Below are positions 33,685 to 41,190 of a stretch of 64,000 bases of DNA, piece after piece. Below the pieces are notes generated by a model. It was not told the DNA's origin, made no database searches, and saw nothing but the letters and a program-made list of their open reading frames with translations. How positions within the stretch are numbered: position 1 is the first letter of the stretch; each line of letters begins with the position of its first letter. The position numbers were made by a program, and so were the translations under genes. The DNA is taken from positions 62,001 to 126,000 of the forward strand of contig NZ_JBAWKD010000007.1 in the NCBI RefSeq assembly GCF_037095735.1, read 5' to 3'. The DNA comes from Frigidibacter sp037095735 (lineage in GTDB: Bacteria; Pseudomonadota; Alphaproteobacteria; Rhodobacterales; Rhodobacteraceae).

Positions 33685-34808
33685 GCGCGGGCCTCCAGTC
33701 CAAGCCGCGGCCGCAGCCAGATGCCGACGAAGGCCCCGGCGAAGGCCATCGCGAACCAGGCCCAGCCATGCAGGCTGCCGGTGGCGATGCCCGAGAAGAA
33801 GGCCCCGACATTGCAGCCGAAGGCCAGACGCGAGGAATATCCCAGCGCCAGCCCCGCGATCACCGTGGCGACCCAGGCCCGCGCCGGATAGCGCGGCAGC
33901 GGCGCCGCCAGCGCACCCCGCCGCCAGGCCGCGACGCCGAAGGCCCCGGCGATCAGCCCGATGTCGGTGAGCGAGGTGTAATCGGTCAGGATCGAGCCCT
34001 GCACCCGCGCCACCGACCCCGGCGCCGCGAAGAAGGCCGAGCCCGACAGATCGCCCCCCAGCGCCACGAAGCCCTTCGCGGCCCAAAGCCCAAGGCCATA
34101 GACCACGCCCCAGGGCTGGCCCGCGATCACGAGGTTCGCCACCGCCAGCGCCGCCAGCAGCACCGCCGCCAGCAGGTAGCGCCCGGGGATCGCCCGCGTG
34201 CCCGGCGCCGCGCGCCACAGGAAGATCGCGGCCAGCACCGCCAGCCCGACCAGCGTGACCGCCAGCCCCGGCAGCCCGCCCAGCGTCAGGATCGGCAGCG
34301 CGCCGAGGTTCGTCCACCAGATCAGGTGATAGGCGCCCGCGAAGCTGCCGATCGCGAAGAAGGGCAGCGCCAGCAGGCTGACCGGGTTGCCCGATCCCGC
34401 GTTGACCAGCGTGCCTGAGCCGCAGCCCAGCACCAGCTGCATCGCCGCGCCGAAGACGAAGGCGCCGCCAAGCATCGCCCAGCCGATCGGGGCCTGCGCG
34501 CCGCCGATCTCGCCGGGATGGGCGGCGATCAGCGGGATCGCCACCACCGCGACCAGCGCGATCGCCAGCAGCTGCGCCAGGATCCCCGCCGGCTCGCGGC
34601 GCAGGATCATCGCCCGCCACGGGCCCGCGAAGCCGAAGCGCAGCCCCTCCAGCACGACGCCGAAGCCAAGCCCCACCGCCAGCAGCATCCCGAAGCGCGC
34701 GCCCACGAACAGCGCCACCGCCGCGACGGCGGCCAGCGCCGCCAGCAGCAGCAGCGCCCTTGTGCCGATCCGCCCGCCCTCGGCCGGCGCGACAGCCGCG
34801 ACCGTCAT
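33681..34808 (-). CDS. tsuA: YeeE/YedE-family thiosulfate transporter (TsuA-like)
   Basis: A 375-residue polytopic membrane protein of the YeeE/YedE family. It has about ten helices and the conserved Cys motifs of the family: QLVLGCGSGTLVNAGSGNP near residue 120 and RLAFGCNVGAFFSGIATGS near residue 330. In characterised TsuA proteins such cysteines pass thiosulfate through the membrane. The gene upstream encodes an exported rhodanese that uses thiosulfate, which supports the call. It is coupled by ATGA overlaps to the rhodanese and to the small peptide gene. Confidence 0.85.
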   Translation of the reverse strand: MTVAAVAPAEGGRIGTRALLLLAALAAVAAVALFVGARFGMLLAVGLGFGVVLEGLRFGFAGPWRAMILRREPAGILAQLLAIALVAVVAIPLIAAHPGEIGGAQAPIGWAMLGGAFVFGAAMQLVLGCGSGTLVNAGSGNPVSLLALPFFAIGSFAGAYHLIWWTNLGALPILTLGGLPGLAVTLVGLAVLAAIFLWRAAPGTRAIPGRYLLAAVLLAALAVANLVIAGQPWGVVYGLGLWAAKGFVALGGDLSGSAFFAAPGSVARVQGSILTDYTSLTDIGLIAGAFGVAAWRRGALAAPLPRYPARAWVATVIAGLALGYSSRLAFGCNVGAFFSGIATGSLHGWAWFAMAFAGAFVGIWLRPRLGLEARA

Positions 34809-35755
34809 CAGTTGCCGCCCCCGAACTGCTTCAGCAGGTTGTCGACGAGGCCGGGGGTGTTCTCCATTTTCCCGCCGGTCTGCGAATATTCGACCATCGA
34901 TCCGGGATAGAGCTTCACGTTCTCGATCCCCGCCAGCTCGGACATGGCGAACCAGTCGGTCGCCGCCCAGTGGCCGGTGTTGCAGAAGGACACGACCTCC
35001 TGCCCGTCCTTGATCCCCAGCTTCGCCTTCAGCGCCGCAGCATCGTCGACGCGCGAGATCGCGGTCGCGCCGGGGCGGAAGAAGCCCGAATGCGGCACGT
35101 TCATCGCGCCGGGCAGCGTGCCCGGACGCGCCGCGGCCTTGTGCGCCTGCTCGCCCTCGAAGAACGCGGGCGGGCGGGCGTCGACCAGCAGCGCCTGCGT
35201 CTCGCCCTCGACGACCGAGGCGACCTCGGGCGTCTCGGCGGTCCACTGGTTGTTCCAGGTGATCGTCAGCTCGCTCGGCGCCGGGCTCGCGGCGGCATCC
35301 GACAGCGGCAGGCCCGCGTTGACCCAGGCCTGCGCGCCGCCGTTCAGGATCGAGATATCCTCGAAGCCCGAGCTCTTCAGCGTCCAGTAGACCCGCGCCG
35401 CCGATCCGAAATCGTTGTCGTCATTGCCCTGCGCCACGACCACCACCGGCCGGTCGAGCGTCAGGCCCAGCTTCTCGTACCGCGCCTCCAGATCGGCCAC
35501 CGGCACCAGCGCGCCCGGGTTCGCCGCCGGGCCGCGGAACAGGCCGTAGGGCGCGTCGAGCGCCCCCTCGATATGGCCGCCGGCGTAGCCTTCACCGCGG
35601 ATGTCCAGAACCACCGGCGCGCCGTCGCCGCCCGCGGCCAGCGCCGCCTGCAGATCGGTCGGGGTCACCAGCGGATCGCCCCCCAGCGCGAAGGCCGAGG
35701 TGGCGGCAAGAAGGCCGGCAAGGCCGGCGGCGGCGGTCAGGATCGGGCGGGTCAT
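34808..35755 (-). CDS. Exported two-domain rhodanese (thiosulfate sulfurtransferase)
   Basis: A 315-residue SseA-type sulfurtransferase with a signal peptide (ILTAAAGLAGLLAATSAFA). Two rhodanese domains are present (about 30-150 and 165-310). Only the C-terminal one has an active-site loop with Cys (VSFCNTGHWAATDWF); at the same place the first has VVVAQGNDDNDFG without Cys, as is usual for the inactive domain. It should transfer sulfane sulfur from thiosulfate in the periplasm. The ATG at 35755 opens the signal peptide. The gene heads the thiosulfate operon and overlaps tsuA by one base pair set (ATGA). Confidence 0.86.
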   Translation of the reverse strand: MTRPILTAAAGLAGLLAATSAFALGGDPLVTPTDLQAALAAGGDGAPVVLDIRGEGYAGGHIEGALDAPYGLFRGPAANPGALVPVADLEARYEKLGLTLDRPVVVVAQGNDDNDFGSAARVYWTLKSSGFEDISILNGGAQAWVNAGLPLSDAAASPAPSELTITWNNQWTAETPEVASVVEGETQALLVDARPPAFFEGEQAHKAAARPGTLPGAMNVPHSGFFRPGATAISRVDDAAALKAKLGIKDGQEVVSFCNTGHWAATDWFAMSELAGIENVKLYPGSMVEYSQTGGKMENTPGLVDNLLKQFGGGN

Positions 35756-35931
35756 GGCAGTCCCTCGGGCAAACGGAAAGTTGTCCCGAATTTCGGCGTT
35801 TTCCCGCCGGGTGCAAGGGCGCGACCCGGCCCGACCTCGGGTCAGACGCGAACGCATGTCCCGCTTGCGGCCGTCATGGCCCTGCCCGGGCATCCCATCG
35901 CGGTCGCCCGCGGGACAGCGGCCCGCTTCGG

Positions 35932-36089
35932 NNNNNNNNNNNNNNNNNNNNNNNNNNNNNNNNNNNNNNNNNNNNNNNNNNNNNNNNNNNNNNNNNNNNN
36001 NNNNNNNNNNNNNNNNNNNNNNNNNNNNNNNNNNNNNNNNNNNNNNNNNNNNNNNNNNNNNNNNNNNNNNNNNNNNNNNNNNNNNNNNN
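35932..36089. other. Assembly gap (158 N)
   Basis: All bases are N. The gap lies 36 bases beyond the stop of the replication initiator gene and 176 bases upstream of the rhodanese start. Together with the flanks, 35756-36125 holds no recognisable gene. The gap length may be only an estimate. Confidence 0.95.
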
Positions 36090-36125
36090 TCTTTTGTTGC
36101 AAAGACAACCGTTCCGGCGGCCCGG

Positions 36126-37304
36126 TCAGTCGAAGGCGCCGGGATGCAGCTCTTCCCAGAAGGTGCGGATCGCCTCGGCGTTCAGCGCGCTCATCCAGCC
36201 GTGCCGCTCGAAATCGTCGCGCGCAGCCCCCGACAGCCGGCTGAGGACCATCCGCCGGTCGGCATCGCGCTGGGTGGGCGAGCGGGCGGCGACCAGCGCC
36301 TGCAGACGTTTCAGCCGCTCGGCCCGGTCGGACAGCGGCGCCCCCTCCCCTGCCCCGGTCGTCGCCGCCGCCGTTCCGAAATCGCCCTTCAGCGCCGCCG
36401 AGAGATAGCGCACCGGATTGCGCACCCCGTCCTGCGCATCGACATAGTCGAGCTTCGCGCCCAGCGTCCCCTCGCCATGTTCGGCGATCCACTGCCGCGC
36501 CAGCCGGTCCGAGGCGCCAAGCTTCACCAGCCGCGCATAGATCTCGGACTTCCGCACCCCCTCGCCATCGTCGAGGTCGAGGATCGCCAGCTGCGGGTTC
36601 TCTTCGATCCGGAAGCGGATGTCGGTGACGGTGCGGCCCATCTTCCGGGTCTCGGGCGTGACGATGATGTTCGACGAGCGGTTCACCTCTTCGACCGCCG
36701 GCTTGATGATCTTGGCGTTCAGCTGCTTGAACACCTCGTAATAGGCACTGTCGCTGACCCCCATCAGCCGCCGGAAGGTGTCGAGCGACCACCACCCGGT
36801 CGAGCCGGTGCGCACGAAGCGGTAGCAGTTCTCATAGAGCGCCAGCGCGTGACCGGAGGTGAAGCGGCGCTGGATGTTGAGGTTGATCAGCGCGAAGACC
36901 TTCGGGTCGTGCAGCTTCTCCGCCAGTGCCGGGGAATAGGCGTATTCGCAGACCCCGCCCTTCAGCTTGGCATAGCTCAGAAGGCTCGACACCCCCCACT
37001 CCTGCCGGCCCTGCGCATCGAGCATGTCCCACTCGGCCACAGTCTCTGCAAGCCCGCGCAGAGACTGTTTCAGGGTCTCCATGTCGTTCGAGTTGTAGCC
37101 GATCATCAGGCAGAGCGTGCGCGCGTCGATCCGGTGCACGGCCTGGCTGACCAAGGTGTCATAGGCGTTGAGCAGCAGCACGTTCGACAGCCGCCGCTGC
37201 AGCAGCGTGAGCTTGCCCGAGACATGGATCGCCGCGACATGCTTCTTCACCGCCCCCCGGCGCAGCGCGCCCGTCAGCTTCTCGCGCGGAATGTCCTCGT
37301 CCAC
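36126..37304 (-). CDS. rep: Plasmid replication initiator (Rep_3-like winged-helix protein)
   Basis: A 392-residue plasmid initiator. Residues about 15-120 (AVKKHVAAIHVSGKLTLLQRRLSNVLLLNAYD) and about 125-240 (KVFALINLNIQRRFTSGHALALYENCYRF, WWSLDTFRRLMGVSD) have the layout of the two winged helices of Rep_3/RepB-type initiators. Such proteins bind iterons to start plasmid replication. The C-terminal part is less conserved and ends close to the gap. The gene is divergent from parAB; the 537-base spacer contains iteron-like repeats. It is the main evidence that the window is extrachromosomal. The exact compatibility group was not determined. Confidence 0.82.
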   Translation of the reverse strand: MDEDIPREKLTGALRRGAVKKHVAAIHVSGKLTLLQRRLSNVLLLNAYDTLVSQAVHRIDARTLCLMIGYNSNDMETLKQSLRGLAETVAEWDMLDAQGRQEWGVSSLLSYAKLKGGVCEYAYSPALAEKLHDPKVFALINLNIQRRFTSGHALALYENCYRFVRTGSTGWWSLDTFRRLMGVSDSAYYEVFKQLNAKIIKPAVEEVNRSSNIIVTPETRKMGRTVTDIRFRIEENPQLAILDLDDGEGVRKSEIYARLVKLGASDRLARQWIAEHGEGTLGAKLDYVDAQDGVRNPVRYLSAALKGDFGTAAATTGAGEGAPLSDRAERLKRLQALVAARSPTQRDADRRMVLSRLSGAARDDFERHGWMSALNAEAIRTFWEELHPGAFD

Positions 37305-37332
37305 CTGTCGCCCCTCTGCCCGCTTCTGGCCG

Positions 37333-37351
37333 CGCCCGCTTCGCGCGGGCG
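37333..37351. other. Hairpin in the rep leader
   Basis: CGCCCGC - TTCGC - GCGGGCG forms a 7-bp stem 29-47 bases upstream of the rep start codon. It could attenuate rep expression (copy control). Confidence 0.4.
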
Positions 37352-37520
37352 TCGTTGCGGACAGTCTAGCGGTTCAGGTACCTGCGGGCAACGCATGGGT
37401 CGGGCACCTGCAAAGGAACCCGTTTACAGGAGGCCCCACACCGACGAGGCTGCGACAGGGACCCGTTTCCGGGATGACCCCGGCGCGCTGCGGATCTGCG
37501 CGCTGCGCAAAAGGCCCTAT

Positions 37521-37580
37521 TCCGGCCCAATCGGGGTCGTCTCCCGCGAATCGGGGCCCGATATCCCGGAATCGGGCACC
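37521..37580. repeat. Iteron-like direct repeats, about 20-21 bp period
   Basis: Three imperfect repeats share the core AATCGGG at 37529, 37549 and 37570 (spacing 20 and 21 bp), each preceded by a TCCCG- or TCCGG-like stretch. The period of about two helical turns and the position next to a Rep_3-like initiator are typical of iterons. More degenerate copies may flank them. Confidence 0.6.
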
Positions 37581-37758
37581 CTTCCCCCTGCCGCCGGGCG
37601 CCCCTGATCCTGCATCCGGGCACCTATCTGCCGCTAAGCCTCTGAGATGGAGCGATTCCGTGCTGGCAAAGACTCTATACTCGATAAAGAAAGCAAAGCA
37701 GCGCCGGCCGGTTTTGTCACGAAACCTTGGATTTCAGGGGCCTGGACGGATCCGTGAT

Positions 37759-37827
37759 TCCCAATGCGCGGCGGATGTGCGAGAAAAACGCGAATATCGG
37801 AAAGATCCGCGCACATCCCAATGCGCG
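37759..37827. promoter_or_regulatory. Candidate parA operator
   Basis: A 12-bp direct repeat TCCCAATGCGCG occurs at 37759 and 37816. Inside it lies a 9-bp inverted repeat GGATGTGCG (37773) / CGCACATCC (37810). The set ends 15 bases before the parA ATG, where autoregulation by a type Ia ParA would be expected. The parA Shine-Dalgarno AGGAG is at 37832. Confidence 0.55.
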
Positions 37828-37841
37828 AGGCAGGAGCGAGC

Positions 37842-39215
37842 ATGAACAAGGCCGACCTTCCCCCCTATTTCGGCATCGATCCGGCCGAGGCCGCGAAGCA
37901 GCTGACCCAACCTATCGACACCCAGCGATTCGCCAAGGCCGCGGCCTTTGCGACCCGCGGCCGCGATGACCTCGCCCGCCGCGGCTATGCGCCCGACGGG
38001 CAGAAGCGGCTGCGGAAGTTCTCGACCTGGGAGGTCACCAAGTACCTGATCCCCGTCGCGCCCGCCCACCTGCGTCGGGTGCTGAAGTCGAACCCCGATC
38101 TGCCGCAGGGCTCGGGCGAAGGCGGCGCGAAATGGTTCACCCTCGAAGAGGTGATGGTGCTGCGTGACCATTTCGCGACCGAGGGCGCGGGCTGGCGCGA
38201 GTACAAGGCCTGGCGGCCCGAGGGGCTGCCGGCCAAGGTCGTGGCGGTCGCGAACTTCAAGGGCGGCGTGGGCAAGACCTCGACCTGCGCGCATCTGGCG
38301 ATGTCGGCGGCACTCGACGGCTACCGGGTGCTGGTGATCGACCTGGATTCCCAAGGCTCGATGACCTCGATCATGGGCGGGCAGGTGGCCGACGAATGGC
38401 AGACCGCCTTCCCGATGCTCGCCCGCGATTTCGCCCTGCACCTGACCCGCGAGAACGCGGTGCGCGCCGCCGCCGGCCAGCCCGAACTCCCGCTTGACGA
38501 AACGTTAACCGAGGCGCTGCAGGTTTCGCCGCGAAACCTCATCCAGAAGACCCACTGGCCGAACATCGACCTGATCGGCGCGCAGCTGAACCTTTATTGG
38601 GCCGAGTTCCAGGTGCCGGTCTGGCGGATGCAGATGCGCAGCTGGGCGCTGTGGGACTCTTTGGGCAATGCGCTGACGGAGGGCGGGATCCTTGACGACT
38701 ACGACATCGTGCTGCTCGATACGCCGCCGGCGCTTGGTTATCTCACCATCAACGCGCTGGCGGCGGCCGACATCCTGCTGGTGCCGCTGGGCGCGTCCTT
38801 CCTCGAATTCGATTCAACGGGGCGGTTCTTCGACATGATCTACTCGACCTTCGCCTCGATCGAGGAAGGCGAGAACCGGGCGCGGCGCGACGCCGGCCTG
38901 CCCGAGATCGGCTTCCAATGGGACGCGGTGCGGGCCCTGATCACCCGCTTCGACCCGGCGCAGCAGACCGACCTCGCCAATGTCGTCCAGGCCTATTTCG
39001 GCGACTTCATGACCACCTTCCGCCAGGAGGTCACCGCGATGGTCGGCCAGGCCGGCGAGCAGGTCTCGGGCATCTACGAGACGGACTACCGCAACTTCAA
39101 CCGCGACACCTATGTCCGCGGGCGCGAGACCTTCGACCGCACCTGGGCCGAGGTGAAGGAGGTGATCCTTGGCACCTGGTGGCGCGACATGAAACTGGCC
39201 GAGAAGGAGGGCTGA
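37842..39215 (+). CDS. parA: ParA-type partition ATPase
   Basis: A 457-residue type Ia ParA. The N-terminal 120 residues form an extra DNA-binding region (RKFSTWEVTKYLIPVAPAHLRRVL), followed by the deviant Walker A KGGVGKTS near residue 140, VLVIDLDSQGS, and Walker B IVLLDTPPALGYL. It should move plasmid copies apart together with ParB and repress its own operon. ATG at 37842 follows AGGAG. A parS-like palindrome (38521-38539) lies inside its coding sequence. Four bases separate its stop from parB. Confidence 0.9.
   Translation: MNKADLPPYFGIDPAEAAKQLTQPIDTQRFAKAAAFATRGRDDLARRGYAPDGQKRLRKFSTWEVTKYLIPVAPAHLRRVLKSNPDLPQGSGEGGAKWFTLEEVMVLRDHFATEGAGWREYKAWRPEGLPAKVVAVANFKGGVGKTSTCAHLAMSAALDGYRVLVIDLDSQGSMTSIMGGQVADEWQTAFPMLARDFALHLTRENAVRAAAGQPELPLDETLTEALQVSPRNLIQKTHWPNIDLIGAQLNLYWAEFQVPVWRMQMRSWALWDSLGNALTEGGILDDYDIVLLDTPPALGYLTINALAAADILLVPLGASFLEFDSTGRFFDMIYSTFASIEEGENRARRDAGLPEIGFQWDAVRALITRFDPAQQTDLANVVQAYFGDFMTTFRQEVTAMVGQAGEQVSGIYETDYRNFNRDTYVRGRETFDRTWAEVKEVILGTWWRDMKLAEKEG
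38521..38539. promoter_or_regulatory. parS-like palindrome, copy 1 (inside parA)
   Basis: AGGTTTCGCCGCGAAACCT is a 9+1+9 palindrome. It is identical to copy 3 at 40331 and differs from copy 2 only in the first two bases of the left arm. It lies within the parA reading frame. Confidence 0.75.
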
Positions 39216-39219
39216 CCCC

Positions 39220-40317
39220 ATGGCGAAACGACCCCGGCTGGAAGCCCCCAGCGCCGACGACCTTGCCCGGCTCGAAGACGAGTTTCGCCGCGAAACCTCG
39301 CCGCGCAATCCGCTGGCGGCCCCGATCGCGCAGGTCGCGGCGGACAGTGCCGCCCAGCACGATCCCCGCGGCGCCGAGGCCCGCGCCGAGATCGCCCGCG
39401 ACCGCGCCGATGCCGAACGCCTGCGCGGAGCCGAGGCGGCCGGGCTCGTCATGATCGAGATCCCGCTGGAAGAGATCGACGCCGATGCCATCGTCCGCGA
39501 CCGCATGGCGCTGGACGAGGCCGAGATGACCGAACTGCAGCTCTCGATCTCGGAAAAGGGCCTGCGCCTGCCGATCGAGGTCTTCGAGTTCCGCGACGGC
39601 CAGTCGGGGCCGCGCTACGGGCTGATCTCGGGTTACCGCCGCCTGCGCGCCTTCCATGCGCTGCGCGGCCTGTCGCGCAACCCGCGCTATGACCGGATCA
39701 AGGCACTGGTCCGCGACCCCGAGGCGATGGGCGGCACCTTCGTCGCCATGGTCGAAGAGAACGAGGTCCGCGCCAACCTCTCGCAATACGAGCGCGGGCG
39801 CATCGCGGTGCTCGCCGCCCACCAGGGCGCCTTCGCCAATGTCGAGGCGGCGGTCGACGCGCTGTTCTCGGTCGCGTCGAAGGCCAAGCGCTCGAAGATC
39901 CGCTCCTTCGCGGTGATCTTCGAGGAACTCGGCGACATGCTGTCCTACCCCGAGGCGCTGCGCGAGAAGGACGGGCTGCGGATCGCCACCGCGCTCCGCG
40001 AGGGTCACGGGCCCGCGCTGCGCGAGGCGCTGGCCGACCTGACGCTCGACACCGCGACCGAAGAGCTTGCCGCCATCGACGAGGCGCTGACGCTGCTCGC
40101 CCCGCCCGAGCGCGACCCCGCCCGCGGCGGCCGCCCCAAGGCCCCGTCGCAGCCGCGCCCGACCCGCAGCCGCAGCGCCACGCTGCCCACCGGCTTCACC
40201 CTGCACTCGGGCTGCGATGCCAAGGGCTGGTACATCCGCTTCGAAGGCGATCGGGTCAGCGGCGAGCTGGTCGAGACCGCGATGCGCGAGCTGGAGCACC
40301 TGCTCGGCCCCGCCTGA
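39220..40317 (+). CDS. parB: ParB-type centromere-binding protein
   Basis: A 365-residue ParB. The N-terminal CTPase-like domain has IPLEEIDADAIVRDR, the box SGYRRLRAFHAL (in place of GERRxRA) and MVEENEVRANLSQYERGRIAV. A helix-turn-helix region follows (VEAAVDALFSVASKAKRSKIRSFA), and the C-terminal 60 residues are probably the dimerisation part. It should load on the parS-like palindromes at 38521, 39280 and 40331. ATG at 39220 follows GAAGGAGGG. Confidence 0.89.
   Translation: MAKRPRLEAPSADDLARLEDEFRRETSPRNPLAAPIAQVAADSAAQHDPRGAEARAEIARDRADAERLRGAEAAGLVMIEIPLEEIDADAIVRDRMALDEAEMTELQLSISEKGLRLPIEVFEFRDGQSGPRYGLISGYRRLRAFHALRGLSRNPRYDRIKALVRDPEAMGGTFVAMVEENEVRANLSQYERGRIAVLAAHQGAFANVEAAVDALFSVASKAKRSKIRSFAVIFEELGDMLSYPEALREKDGLRIATALREGHGPALREALADLTLDTATEELAAIDEALTLLAPPERDPARGGRPKAPSQPRPTRSRSATLPTGFTLHSGCDAKGWYIRFEGDRVSGELVETAMRELEHLLGPA
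39280..39298. promoter_or_regulatory. parS-like palindrome, copy 2 (inside parB)
   Basis: GAGTTTCGCCGCGAAACCT shares 17 of 19 bases with copies 1 and 3. It is in a different coding frame from copy 1, so the match is not due to a shared protein motif. Confidence 0.7.
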
Positions 40318-40330
40318 CCCCACCGCACCG

Positions 40331-40349
40331 AGGTTTCGCCGCGAAACCT
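40331..40349. promoter_or_regulatory. parS-like palindrome, copy 3 (downstream of parB)
   Basis: AGGTTTCGCCGCGAAACCT again, in the 31-base space between parB and the convergent regulator; its last base is the first of that gene's stop triplet. Confidence 0.78.
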
Positions 40350-41086
40350 CAGGCGACGCTGCGCTTGCCCCGGATCGCGGTGCGGTAATTCGCGGCCAGG
40401 TCGTTGAACCGGTCGCCCTGCACCGCGATATGGGCGCGCATCACCTTCGTCACCCAGGCCTCGTCGCCCGCCACCAGCGCCTCGAAGATCGCCCGGTGCT
40501 GGCGCAGGCTTTCGTCCATCCGGCCCCGCACCCGCAGCTGCAGTCGCCGGAACGGCTTCAGCCGACGGTGCAGCCGCTCGGCCTCGCCGGTCAGAAAGCG
40601 GTTGCCGCCGGCCGCGTAGATCCGGTGGTGGAAGGCGTGGTTGGCGCGGTAATAGCCTTCGGTGTCGCGCCGGGCCGCCGCGGCTTCGCAGTCCAGCAGC
40701 GCCCGCTCGATCGCCACCTGGTCCTCGGCGGTCATCCGCCGCGCGGCATAGCGACCGCAGAGCGCCTCGATCTCGGCCATGACGTCGAACATCTCGACCA
40801 CGTCCTCCAGCGTCGGGAAGCGCACGAAGGCGCCGCGGCGGTGGCGCAGCTCGACCAGGCCAGAGGCGGCCAGCGCCTGGAAGGCCTCGCGCAGCGGCGT
40901 GCGCGAGACGCCGAACTGCTCGGCCAGGCTCACCTCGTCGAGCCTCGCGCCATCGGCGAAATGCCCCTCGACGATCATTTCCTCCAGCGCCTCGCGGATC
41001 TGGTCGGTGCGCCGGTCGAGCCCCCCGGCCGCGGCCTCCTGCGCGGTCTCGTGATCGTCTCCCAGGTCCCCGGTCATCGCCTGCAT
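40349..41086 (-). CDS. matR: GntR/FCD-family regulator of malonate genes (MatR-like)
   Basis: A 245-residue GntR regulator. The winged helix has IREALEEMIVEGHFADGARLDEVSLAEQFGVSRTPLREAFQALAASGLV. The all-helical FCD domain carries metal/ligand His residues in YYRANHAFHHRIY and RQHRAIFEALVAGD. It is divergent from malonate transport genes and faces an operator-like site at 41101, as MatR does in Rhizobium. Start choice: ATG at 41086 or 41077; the longer frame would run through the operator and is rejected. Its stop touches parS copy 3. Confidence 0.83.
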   Translation of the reverse strand: MQAMTGDLGDDHETAQEAAAGGLDRRTDQIREALEEMIVEGHFADGARLDEVSLAEQFGVSRTPLREAFQALAASGLVELRHRRGAFVRFPTLEDVVEMFDVMAEIEALCGRYAARRMTAEDQVAIERALLDCEAAAARRDTEGYYRANHAFHHRIYAAGGNRFLTGEAERLHRRLKPFRRLQLRVRGRMDESLRQHRAIFEALVAGDEAWVTKVMRAHIAVQGDRFNDLAANYRTAIRGKRSVA

Positions 41087-41100
41087 CCCCGAAATGGCAT

Positions 41101-41114
41101 TCTTGCATACAATA
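41101..41114. promoter_or_regulatory. MatR-type operator
   Basis: TCTTGCATACAATA, with near-palindromic core TTGCATACAA, lies between the divergent matR and matP. It closely resembles the TCTTGTATACACGA site reported for rhizobial MatR (recalled, not checked). A binding site here would control both directions. Confidence 0.6.
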
Positions 41115-41155
41115 GCGTTGACTCGTGATGCATTCAACGCCAGCCTTGCCGACAT

Positions 41156-41170
41156 TGTTCGATACGAACA
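41156..41170. promoter_or_regulatory. Palindrome TGTTCG-ATA-CGAACA before matP
   Basis: A perfect 6+3+6 palindrome 21 bases before the matP start and overlapping its leader. It may be a second operator or an RNA hairpin that affects matP translation. Confidence 0.45.
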
Positions 41171-41190
41171 CCTTTGGGAGGAGGTCTTCG

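Larger units (their letters stand above)
37305..37841. other. Candidate origin of replication (oriV) region
   Basis: A 537-base gene-free region between the divergent rep and parA genes. It holds a hairpin in the rep leader (37333-37351), iteron-like repeats (37521-37580), an AT-richer stretch with TATACT (about 37660-37700), which could be an unwinding element or promoter, and paired repeats just before parA. Repeats of TCGGGCACC-like sequence recur at about 37402, 37572 and 37615. No DnaA box was recognised. Confidence 0.6.

Noticed and set aside
41087..41155. A longer MatR-like protein starting at 41155
   Set aside because: The added residues are not GntR-like and would be encoded across the operator and divergent promoter.
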